Source: a virus
Length of the DNA: 47,315 bases
Direction: 5' to 3' (one strand)
Virus record (IMG/VR): IMGVR_UViG_3300033148_001550
Coordinates: 14,482 to 61,796 of that record
The notes beneath the pieces were generated by a model that saw only the letters and a program-made list of their open reading frames with translations, made no database searches and had not been told where the DNA came from. The first letter of the stretch is position 1; each line of letters begins with the position of its first letter. The position numbers and the translations under genes were made by a program. Shown piece after piece: positions 41,098 through 47,315 of this stretch.

Positions 41098-41382
41098 ATG
41101 GCACAAAAAATTAGCGAAAACACAGAACTCACTTTAGATTTGAAAACTATCTCAATGATTGTAGGCTTTGCTGTTTCGTTGAGTAGTATGTATTTTATAT
41201 TAAAAGCAGACATAGCTAGGGCTATGGAAATGCCAAAACCAGAAGTTACTAAAACTGAATTTACATATAAAGATCAAATTATTCGTGACGCAATAATGAC
41301 AACTCAAGAAGATGTTAAGGAGATGAAAGAAAGTTTAAAGCTTTTAGAAACAAGAATATTTGAATTAACAAAAGAACGATGA
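41098..41382 (+). CDS. membrane protein with one span and coiled coil (94 aa), spanin-like candidate
   Basis: KISENTELTLDLKTI, then a transmembrane segment at about 18-35 (ISMIVGFAVSLSSMYFIL). A conserved-looking linker (KADIARAMEMPKPEVT) follows, then a coiled coil (about 66-94). N-in, single span and periplasmic coil fit an inner-membrane spanin or a holin accessory. It has an ATGA overlap with the secreted protein gene that follows. Confidence 0.55.
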   Translation: MAQKISENTELTLDLKTISMIVGFAVSLSSMYFILKADIARAMEMPKPEVTKTEFTYKDQIIRDAIMTTQEDVKEMKESLKLLETRIFELTKER

Positions 41383-41717
41383 GATTATGGACTTTATTTT
41401 TTGCTTTTTGCTTTTGCAGTCTTAATGCGCAAGAATACAAACAAGACATTTCGATTGTTCAATATAGCGCTCCGTTTACAAAAGATTCAGAAATATCTTT
41501 AAAATCGTTTAAAGATTATAACACACATAAGTTTTGCATTACAGAACACAAAAAGATTTTTGATAAAGAAAATATTAAATATCTTCCAACAGTTGTTTTA
41601 TATCATAACGAAGATGAAATAATTAGGATTGAAAGCGGAATATCATTAAAACTTCCAGAAAACACTATAGAATTAATAAATAAAAAAATTGATAAAATTA
41701 TTGAAAGTAAATTTTAA
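41379..41717 (+). CDS. secreted thioredoxin-like-fold protein without CxxC (112 aa)
   Basis: Signal peptide MRLWTLFFAFCFCSLNAQ (cut near 17-18). The mature part has IVQYSAPFTKDSEISLKSF, a helix, IKYLPTVVLYHN (a cis-Pro-like LPT strand) and DEIIRIESGISLKLPENT, the strand-strand-helix end of a thioredoxin fold. There is no catalytic CxxC, so redox activity is doubtful. Exported to the periplasm. It may bind or modify envelope proteins. Confidence 0.55.
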   Translation: MRLWTLFFAFCFCSLNAQEYKQDISIVQYSAPFTKDSEISLKSFKDYNTHKFCITEHKKIFDKENIKYLPTVVLYHNEDEIIRIESGISLKLPENTIELINKKIDKIIESKF

Positions 41718-41719
41718 AC

Positions 41720-41899
41720 ATGAAAAAATTTTTTATTATATTTTTAATGTTTTTTTTATTTACCTGCGGCTCTTCTAAGCCTTCCTGGGAAAGAAAAGAA
41801 AAACCTAAATACACACAGAATGACCATGCTGTGTTGGGGGTGTTGTTTTCAACATTAGTTTTGTTTTGCTTACATACATTTACAACCCCAAGGACATGA
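41720..41899 (+). CDS. small lipoprotein with second hydrophobic segment (59 aa)
   Basis: MKKFFIIFLMFFLFTCGSSK is a signal peptide with lipobox LFTC (C16). The mature part is polar (WERKEKPKYTQNDH), then apolar AVLGVLFSTLVLFCLHTF. A lipid-anchored protein with one further span could be an outer-membrane spanin-type partner or an exclusion factor. It has an ATGA overlap with the barrel gene. Confidence 0.62.
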   Translation: MKKFFIIFLMFFLFTCGSSKPSWERKEKPKYTQNDHAVLGVLFSTLVLFCLHTFTTPRT

Positions 41900-43125
41900 A
41901 AAGATATATAACTTTATTATTAATATTTTTAAGCTTCACACTTAACTCACAGGTTATTAAAGAAGACCCAAAGCTTGAAAAAAAATTAGTGCGTAATTAC
42001 AAATTTAAAGTTTTTACTGAAAAAATTTATAAAAAAATTTTTAAGTATGCTACAATATACGCAGCTGGAGATATAGGAAATTCTTTTGAAAGTCCATATC
42101 CAGATTATTTTGTCAGAACAAATCCAGACAATTTGTATGCTATACCGGAAGTTATTGATCAAACTCAATATAATCCTTTTGATTACAGAATAGGTTTTGG
42201 AATAAGAAAGCTTGCTAGATTTGATTACGAAATAAAACCAAAACAATATTACGATGGGACAGAAACTAATAAGGCTTTGTCAGCTCCAACAGCAGCGGTA
42301 CAAGGTTTTGAGTATCTTTTGCATTTTGAAAAAGAAAGACAAAGAGGTGATGAATTTACTAACTCAAGATTTTTTATCAGACACACCGGAAAACATCACA
42401 TTATCAAGCTCGAACAAAGAGAAGAGGGTAATGTTGATTTTAAGTATATGTCTGCTGAAGCTCGTTTTCGGTTACCGATTGGTAAAAAATTATCTATATC
42501 AGCAGGTGCAATATATAGAACGCATATTAAAGCTTATGGGTATAATCCAATAGAAGTATGGTTAAACGAAGTAGATGAAAACGGATTTCCATCAAACCCT
42601 TGGTACAGCTTAGGCTACCAGTATGGATATGAAGATATAGGCTACACACAAACAGACTCTTACGGAAACCAAACATATGATTGGTATTGGATAGATAGTA
42701 GTGGAGAAGTTGTAGCTAATACTGACGTTCAGTTTAGAGATTTAATTTTTGGTCAATTAATGAATGATTACAACCAACAAGTCTGGAGTACATTGGATGC
42801 TTTTGGAGAAATAGCTCCTATTGTTGGATTTGATTATTACACTTACACTAAAAACTTTTGGATGCACGCTTATGGAAATTGGATATTACCATATCATAAA
42901 TACATACAAGGAGATGAAAAATGTTCTTATTTAAATAGGAATAATTGGGGTGAAGGAGGTTTAGTTGAAGATTCTACTCTAGAACAGTGGAGCGATTATC
43001 AAGCAGGTATAATTTTTGGCTGGAAAATATCAAAAACATTGGGTATCTTTATAGAAGGAGAATACACTAAGTTTTGGGATTCAGAATTACACCAAAGCTC
43101 GGTTGGATTAAATTTTAGATTATGA
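41896..43125 (+). CDS. phage-encoded outer-membrane beta-barrel candidate (409 aa)
   Basis: Signal peptide MKRYITLLLIFLSFTLNSQ, cut near 18-19. The mature chain alternates aromatic/polar strands and Tyr/Trp/Asn-rich loops (FDYRIGFGIRKLARFDYEIK; RFRLPIGKKLSISAGAIYR; YQAGIIFGWKISKTLGIFIE) and closes with SSVGLNFRL as a last barrel strand. This is the layout of an outer-membrane porin-like barrel. It would be made in the host and placed in its outer membrane; it is not a normal virion type. Possible roles are receptor masking, release or transport. Preceded by a lipoprotein and a periplasmic protein. Confidence 0.6.
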   Translation: MKRYITLLLIFLSFTLNSQVIKEDPKLEKKLVRNYKFKVFTEKIYKKIFKYATIYAAGDIGNSFESPYPDYFVRTNPDNLYAIPEVIDQTQYNPFDYRIGFGIRKLARFDYEIKPKQYYDGTETNKALSAPTAAVQGFEYLLHFEKERQRGDEFTNSRFFIRHTGKHHIIKLEQREEGNVDFKYMSAEARFRLPIGKKLSISAGAIYRTHIKAYGYNPIEVWLNEVDENGFPSNPWYSLGYQYGYEDIGYTQTDSYGNQTYDWYWIDSSGEVVANTDVQFRDLIFGQLMNDYNQQVWSTLDAFGEIAPIVGFDYYTYTKNFWMHAYGNWILPYHKYIQGDEKCSYLNRNNWGEGGLVEDSTLEQWSDYQAGIIFGWKISKTLGIFIEGEYTKFWDSELHQSSVGLNFRL

Positions 43126-43445
43126 GTGATAAATACAAAGTAAGCAAGAGAAGCTTAGTAAAGATGAAGGGCAAGAAGGGAGGCAAAAACACTGAAAAAT
43201 TTAAAAGCAAATCTTATGTGTCAAAAAGTGACGGCTCTAAGATTAGCAAATTAAAATATAGAAGCAATAAAAAAGGAAGAGCAACTGAAAGATGGAAGCA
43301 AATTAAAAAAAATGCTGACGGAACTTATATACTGCAAAAGTGCAATTCAAAAGGAAAATGCACAAGAAAAAAGGTTAGCAAAATAAGAGGCAAATCCATT
43401 ACAAGTAAAATGAAGAAGGGTGAAAAAAGATTGCAGAATAAATAA
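43122..43445 (+). CDS. Lys-rich basic protein (107 aa)
   Basis: SDKYKVSKRSLVKMKGKKGG, then KLKYRSNKKGRATERWKQIK, KNADGTYILQKCNSKGKC and KMKKGEKRLQNK. Basic throughout, with a C-x5-C pair. ATGA overlap with the barrel gene. Resembles the other basic proteins. Confidence 0.6.
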   Translation: MSDKYKVSKRSLVKMKGKKGGKNTEKFKSKSYVSKSDGSKISKLKYRSNKKGRATERWKQIKKNADGTYILQKCNSKGKCTRKKVSKIRGKSITSKMKKGEKRLQNK

Positions 43446-43447
43446 TT

Positions 43448-43909
43448 ATGAAAAAAATATCTGAACATATAACTTATGCTGAAGCAATTCATTCAAATAC
43501 AGCAAAAAGAAAAGGCATAGATAATACGCCAAGTCCATCTCATGTTGAGGCTATGAAAATTACTGCTGAAAAAATATTTGAACCATTAAGAGAATGGGCT
43601 GGAGGGCCAATAAAAATTAGTAGTATGTTTAGGTCACCGGCTTTAAATGAAGCTATTAAAGGATCTTCTTCTAGCCAACACATAAAAGGTCAAGCTATGG
43701 ATTTAGATGATGTTTATGGGTATAAAACTAATTCTGAAATGTACCATTGGATAAAAGATAATTTAAACTTTGACCAATTAATATGGGAGTTCGGAACAGA
43801 CACTAACCCTAATTGGATTCATGTTTCATATGTTTCTGATGAAGATAATAGAAACAGGTGTTTAAAAGCTTATAAAGAAGGCGGTAAAACAAAATATAAA
43901 GTTATTTAA
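43448..43909 (+). CDS. M15 family zinc peptidase, endolysin (153 aa)
   Basis: Typical M15A core: FRSPALNEAIKGSSSSQHIK then GQAMDLD gives S-x-H-x-x-G-x-A-x-D (H78, D85). LIWEFG (E114) follows, and NWIHVSYV gives the W-x-H (H125). H78, D85 and H125 bind zinc. The enzyme cuts peptide cross-links of peptidoglycan (D-Ala or L-Ala-D-Glu type), for release of progeny. No signal peptide, so export would need the holin-like protein nearby. Confidence 0.88.
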   Translation: MKKISEHITYAEAIHSNTAKRKGIDNTPSPSHVEAMKITAEKIFEPLREWAGGPIKISSMFRSPALNEAIKGSSSSQHIKGQAMDLDDVYGYKTNSEMYHWIKDNLNFDQLIWEFGTDTNPNWIHVSYVSDEDNRNRCLKAYKEGGKTKYKVI

Positions 43910-43910
43910 T

Positions 43911-44063
43911 ATGGCAGGTAGAACTAAAAAAAAAGGAAATAAAATTTGTTCAGCTGGTATAGCTTGGGCTAAAAGAACATTTGATAAATATCCGTCTGCA
44001 TATGCAAACATGGCAGCAAGTAAATATTGTAAAGATCCAAATTACGCAAAAAAAAGTAAGTAA
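43911..44063 (+). CDS. small basic protein with KxCSAG and YCKDPNY pattern (50 aa)
   Basis: MAGRTKKKGNKICSAGIAWA, then KRTFDKYPSAYANMAASKYC and KDPNY. Two Cys frame a helical PSAYANMAASKYC segment. It shares one base with the next gene. A small conserved-looking phage protein of unknown role. Confidence 0.6.
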   Translation: MAGRTKKKGNKICSAGIAWAKRTFDKYPSAYANMAASKYCKDPNYAKKSK

Positions 44064-44293
44064 TGGGGGAGTTAAAAAAATGGAGAGAAGAGAAGTGGGT
44101 TCGTATTGGAACTGATGGTAAAATAAAAGGGCCATGTGGTACATCTAAAAACAAAAAGAACCCAGACCGTTGTTTGCCTTTGGCTAAAGCTCGTAGATTA
44201 TCTAAACGAAAGCTTGCGGCTACAGCAAAAAAGAAAAAGAAAGAGGGAGCAAAAGGAAAGCAGTTTGTTAGAAATGTTAAAGGTGTAAGGTAA
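44063..44293 (+). CDS. small basic DUF5872-like protein (76 aa)
   Basis: GELKKWREEKWVRIGTDGKI, then KGPCGTSKNKKNPDRCLPLAK and a Lys-rich tail. The W-x-x-I, G-P-C-G and P-x-R-C-L-P landmarks match, from memory, a small domain of marine phage proteins (DUF5872 type). The last base is shared with the next gene. Confidence 0.6.
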   Translation: MGELKKWREEKWVRIGTDGKIKGPCGTSKNKKNPDRCLPLAKARRLSKRKLAATAKKKKKEGAKGKQFVRNVKGVR

Positions 44294-44574
44294 TGGCAAT
44301 AAGAAAAACTACTAAAGGAAAAAACGCAAACTATCGCCCTACAAAAAAGGGCGCAGGTATGACTAAGAAAGGTGTAGCTGCATATAGAAGGGCTAATCCA
44401 GGCAGTAAGTTAAAAACTGCTGTTACTGGTAAGGTAAAACCTGGGAGCAAAAGAGCTAGAAGAAGAAAATCTTATTGCGCCAGAAGTTTAGGTCAATTAA
44501 AAAGATCAAGCGCTAAAACTAGAAATAATCCGAACTCGAGAATTAGACAAGCTCGTAGAAGATGGAAGTGTTAA
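44293..44574 (+). CDS. small basic phage protein with SYCARSLGQLK motif (93 aa)
   Basis: AIRKTTKGKNANYRPTKKGA, GMTKKGVAAYRRANPGSKLK, a KPGSKRARRRKSYCARSLGQ block and a PNSRIRQARRRWKC end. The pattern of G-x-T-x-K-G-x-x-x-Y-R and R-K-S-Y-C-A-R-S is shared by marine phage proteins from memory (DUF6321-like). Likely nucleic-acid-binding or virion-associated. Overlaps the preceding stop by one base. Confidence 0.62.
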   Translation: MAIRKTTKGKNANYRPTKKGAGMTKKGVAAYRRANPGSKLKTAVTGKVKPGSKRARRRKSYCARSLGQLKRSSAKTRNNPNSRIRQARRRWKC

Positions 44575-44576
44575 TT

Positions 44577-45035
44577 ATGGAAAAAAAGAAAAAAAAATTT
44601 AAAGAAACTACTGTTGGTAAATTATTACTAGGGGTTGCTTCTACCATAAATCCTACTTTGGGGAAGGTGCTTGAAGGGGTTACCTCTCCGCAAGAAGCAT
44701 TAGCAGAAATAACTAAAGCTGATGTTCCTGCTGAGGATAAGGTTAAGTTGCAGCAAATGATATATGACCATCAGCAAGTTGAAATGAAAGAAATTTCAGA
44801 AAGATGGAAGGCAGACATGACTTCTGACAGCAAGCTTTCTAAGTCAGTAAGGCCTTTAGTTTTAATATTTGTAATTGTATGCACTATGTTGCTTATATTT
44901 ATTGACTCTGGATTTATTACCTTTGCAGTAGACGACGAGTGGAAAGAGTTGCTTCAAATTGTTTTATTAACAGTAATAGCATCATACTTTGGTGGGCGTA
45001 GCTACGAGAAGGGAAAATCAATAGGAAAAAAATAA
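44577..45035 (+). CDS. holin-like membrane protein (152 aa)
   Basis: Start taken at MEKKKKKFKETTVGKLLLG (44577), 2 bases after the previous stop. The N-terminal region is amphipathic with VASTINPTLGKVLEGVTSP. A helix EMKEISERWKADMTSDSKLS follows, then spans at about 92-111 (VRPLVLIFVIVCTMLLIFID) and 123-140, and GGRSYEKGKSIGKK. This is the layout of the phage/GTA holin family with E-R-W-x-x-D and S-x-R-P-L. It would permeabilise the inner membrane for lysis. Confidence 0.72.
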   Translation: MEKKKKKFKETTVGKLLLGVASTINPTLGKVLEGVTSPQEALAEITKADVPAEDKVKLQQMIYDHQQVEMKEISERWKADMTSDSKLSKSVRPLVLIFVIVCTMLLIFIDSGFITFAVDDEWKELLQIVLLTVIASYFGGRSYEKGKSIGKK

Positions 45036-45038
45036 TAA

Positions 45039-45752
45039 ATGGCAAGAATAAGTACATATAAAAATGATGTAGACGTAGTAGCTGCTGACAAATGGATTGG
45101 TTCTGATTCTCAGAACAATATGCAAACTAAAAACTTTACAGCAGGAGCTGTTGCTAAGTTTATTAATAAAATTGGAGGGCAGGCGCAAAACTTACGTTAC
45201 ACTTACGATGACACTAGCACTTATAGTAGAGGTTCGATACAGTTTAACAATGGAGCAGCAGCATCTGTGCTTTTAAGCTCTATAACTACTTTTAATGTAA
45301 GTATATATGATACAAGAAGCCAAACAATAACTGTTACAGATTATTTTACAAATGCATTTGTTGGTTCAGACGTTTTATTAACTCAATGTGATGATATAAA
45401 AAACTGGGCAATATATACTTGGAACTCAGCTACTCAAAAAGGAACAAGTGAGCAATATGCTATAAATTTAACCTTTAAAGCTGGGGGTGGTAGCTTAACA
45501 GCAAGTAAAGATTATTTTATATCTTTGTTGGAGCATAATGCAGGGGGGAGTTCTGATAAGAATTTTACATTTAGCTTACCAGGGAATAACCTGTCTTATA
45601 TAATAACACATAATTTAAACAAATACCCAGCGGTATCTGTTTTTGAAAGTGGAACAAATAAGGAAGTTTTTGCAGAAGTAACGTACAATAGTTTAAATCA
45701 ATGTACTTTAACTTTTACAGACTTAATTACAGGAACAGTAACATTTAATTAA
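45039..45752 (+). CDS. tail-fibre or adhesin protein (237 aa)
   Basis: MARISTYKNDVDVVAADKWI, then GSDSQN and TKNFTAGAVAKFI is the usual N-terminus of phage tail-fibre anchor proteins. A beta-rich body follows. The C-terminal domain is YIITHNLNKYPAVSVFESGT, then VTYNSLNQCTLTFTD and GTVTFN, the 'H-N-L-x-x-x-P-x-V' fold found at ends of many fibres. It starts 3 bases after the holin-like gene. Confidence 0.7.
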   Translation: MARISTYKNDVDVVAADKWIGSDSQNNMQTKNFTAGAVAKFINKIGGQAQNLRYTYDDTSTYSRGSIQFNNGAAASVLLSSITTFNVSIYDTRSQTITVTDYFTNAFVGSDVLLTQCDDIKNWAIYTWNSATQKGTSEQYAINLTFKAGGGSLTASKDYFISLLEHNAGGSSDKNFTFSLPGNNLSYIITHNLNKYPAVSVFESGTNKEVFAEVTYNSLNQCTLTFTDLITGTVTFN

Positions 45753-45758
45753 AGAAAC

Positions 45759-47315
45759 ATGGCAATATCATATTTAGCAAATATTAATTTAAGCAATAAT
45801 CAATTAAAAGATTTTAAAGTAGACAACGTAACTTCTGATCCACAGGGGTTAGCCGGCGAAGGTCAATTAATATATAGAACTGATTTAGATATATTAAAGT
45901 ACCATACTGGTTCAAATAACTGGGTAACAATCGGTACAGGGTCTGGATCTGGTAGTGTTACTTCTGTAAATGTTGTTACAGACGGAACTTCTTTAAATGT
46001 TGCTTCCAACAATATTACTACGTTCGGAACATGCACAATGATTTGGCAAGGTAATTCATCTCAGTATGTAAATGGTGAAGGAGATTTAGTAACTTTCCCA
46101 GCTATTCCACAAGGTGATATTACGGCAGTAAATCCTGGGACTTATTTAAATGGTGGTGGTTCAAGTGGTGATGTAACTTTAAATCACGATCTTACCGCAA
46201 GAACTGACACAGCATCTTCAGTTAGCCCTGGTTATGGTGGTACAGTTACTGTTATTGGTAGTGTTACAACAAACTCTACTGGTCATGTCACATCTGTAGA
46301 TGTAGAAACTATTACTTTCCCAAGTGCAGAAAATTATTCATTTACATTAGACGGAGATAGCGGTACTTCACAGTTAATAGCAAGTGGTAACACTGTTACA
46401 ATAGCTGGAACTCCAGGCAATATATCAACTGTTGTAGGCGCAACAGATACTGTTACGATTGATTTAGATGACACCGCGGTAACTGCTGGCTCATATACGT
46501 CTGCTAATATTACAGTTGACGCAAAAGGTAGAATTACAGCGGCATCTGACGGTGGCGCAGGAACAATGACTTCCTGGACACTTGCTGGCTCAAGCGGTAC
46601 TTCGCAAACTATTACTAATGGTAATACAGCGTCATTTGTTCAAGGGAATGGTATTACTACTGTAGCAAGCGCAACAGACACTCTTACAATTACAAACGTT
46701 AAGCCTTTTGATAGTATAACATTAGCAGCATCGTCTGGTAGTAATTCTACAATCACAAACACAGACACTATAACTATAGCTGCTGGTTCTAATATATCTA
46801 CTACAAATAATGGTAGTGGAACGGTAACAATAGCTTATACTGGTGGTACTGGTTCAATGTCGTCATTCTTTTTAGCTGGTGACACTGGGACTACTCAAAC
46901 AATAACTAATGGAAATACTGTATCTATTTTAGGTTCAGCAGGTATTGACACTGTGGCAAGCGCAACAGACACTGTTACAGTTAATCTGGACTTATCTGAA
47001 TTAACTACAGTTACAACTATTGATCCTGCCGCAGACTTCTTAGTAGGTGTAGATGGAACTGCAAATGAAAAAATATTATATCAAAATGTACATCTAAACC
47101 AATGGGGTAAAGCTGAAGGTGTTGTAAACATGGGATCTTCTGGTAGTGAAAATAGAATTAAGCACTTACAAGCTGGTTCTGATTCTACAGACGCGGTCAA
47201 TGTTGCTCAGTTAGAGGCTGCTGTTGCTGGAGTTGGATTGTTCCAAGGAGGATATAATGCAAACACAGGTTTAACTACAGACCTTTCAACAAATGGTTCA
47301 TTAGATGGCGCAAGT
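45759..47315 (+). CDS. long repetitive tail-fibre protein, N-terminal 519 residues
   Basis: Starts at ATG 45759 (MAISYLANINLSNNQLKDFK) and is still open at the window edge. The N-terminus has GEGQLIYRTDLDILKYHTGS, a phage-fibre base segment. Then comes Gly/Ser/Thr-rich beta sequence with at least three degenerate 45-residue repeats (see next entry). Near the edge NRIKHLQAGSDSTDAVNVAQ then LEAAV recalls the neck of trimeric fibres and adhesins. It should be a receptor-binding fibre; length and tip are unknown because the gene is cut. Confidence 0.75.
   Translation, partial: MAISYLANINLSNNQLKDFKVDNVTSDPQGLAGEGQLIYRTDLDILKYHTGSNNWVTIGTGSGSGSVTSVNVVTDGTSLNVASNNITTFGTCTMIWQGNSSQYVNGEGDLVTFPAIPQGDITAVNPGTYLNGGGSSGDVTLNHDLTARTDTASSVSPGYGGTVTVIGSVTTNSTGHVTSVDVETITFPSAENYSFTLDGDSGTSQLIASGNTVTIAGTPGNISTVVGATDTVTIDLDDTAVTAGSYTSANITVDAKGRITAASDGGAGTMTSWTLAGSSGTSQTITNGNTASFVQGNGITTVASATDTLTITNVKPFDSITLAASSGSNSTITNTDTITIAAGSNISTTNNGSGTVTIAYTGGTGSMSSFFLAGDTGTTQTITNGNTVSILGSAGIDTVASATDTVTVNLDLSELTTVTTIDPAADFLVGVDGTANEKILYQNVHLNQWGKAEGVVNMGSSGSENRIKHLQAGSDSTDAVNVAQLEAAVAGVGLFQGGYNANTGLTTDLSTNGSLDGAS
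46338..47003 (+). repeat. degenerate fibre repeats inside the last gene
   Basis: Three copies begin near 46338, 46572 and 46863. Each reads roughly S-x-x-L-x-G-x-x-G-T-[ST]-Q-x-I, then NGNTV or NTV, then an I-x-TV-x-x-ATDT-x-T-I/V end. Spacing is 234 and 291 bases. Repeats of this type build beta-helical or beta-rod fibre shafts. Confidence 0.6.

Noticed and set aside
1-47315. Stop-codon recoding, as in some crAss-like phages
   Set aside because: TAA, TAG and TGA all end genes at sensible places, and no gene needs read-through.
1-47315. CRISPR array, insertion sequence, integrase or attachment site
   Set aside because: No regularly spaced repeats, transposase or recombinase motif, or tRNA-like target was seen.

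Overview
This window reads as part of the genome of a tailed, probably short-tailed, double-stranded DNA phage of a Bacteroidetes (flavobacterial) host, most likely marine. The host inference rests on several points. Gene starts have A-rich leaders and no Shine-Dalgarno. Several intergenic gaps carry TATCTTTG or TATATTTG, matching the Bacteroidetes -7 consensus TANNTTTG. The primase-helicase has a VirE_N/BT4734-type N-terminus, a family typical of Bacteroidetes elements. The tail and ejection proteins resemble those of marine flavobacterial podoviruses and crAss-like phages. The sequence is AT-rich and uses the standard genetic code (TAA, TAG and TGA all end genes). I see no tRNA, CRISPR, integrase or transposase. 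The window is cut inside a gene at both ends. Terminase, portal and a DNA polymerase are not visible here and may lie outside it.

Layout: (1) 1-20279, rightward virion block: the end of a putative capsid gene with a strong terminator, two connector/adaptor-type proteins, a 1606-residue tail hub protein, two further tail-surface proteins, a GNAT acetyltransferase with its own candidate promoter, then three internal or ejection proteins of 202, 759 and 2597 residues. (2) 20253-34495, leftward early/replication block: metallophosphoesterase, two separate DnaA domain-IV-like DNA-binding proteins, VRR-NUC and other PD-(D/E)XK nucleases, a SNF2-type helicase, the primase-SF3 helicase, an SSB-like protein, a RecE-like exonuclease with a DUF1071 annealing protein, and then about fifteen small, mostly acidic early genes. 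The genes are packed with ATGA and other short overlaps. Four very short genes (36-51 codons) fill apparent gaps, among them a lipoprotein and two small membrane proteins counting the one at 20253. (3) 34496-35572, control region: a divergent intergenic stretch with palindromes and a GC-rich repeat island, one small gene, a terminator, and a second AT-rich island just before groEL. (4) 35573-47315, rightward block: a groEL / 50-aa gene / groES operon, one leftward winged-helix gene, a long run of small Lys/Arg-rich proteins, a decoration-type protein, an envelope cassette (membrane coiled-coil, secreted thioredoxin-like protein, lipoprotein, outer-membrane beta-barrel), an M15 endolysin, a holin-like protein, and tail-fibre genes running off the end.

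How it may work together (inference): the leftward block, driven from the control region, supplies host takeover, replication and recombination. The chaperonin operon would fold phage proteins. The basic proteins could bind or condense DNA. The envelope, lysis and fibre genes act late. The least ordinary parts are the groEL-x-groES operon, the basic-protein array, the phage-encoded outer-membrane barrel cassette, the two split-off DnaA domain-IV proteins, and the structured non-coding control region. All functional calls come from reading motifs by eye; no database search was run.
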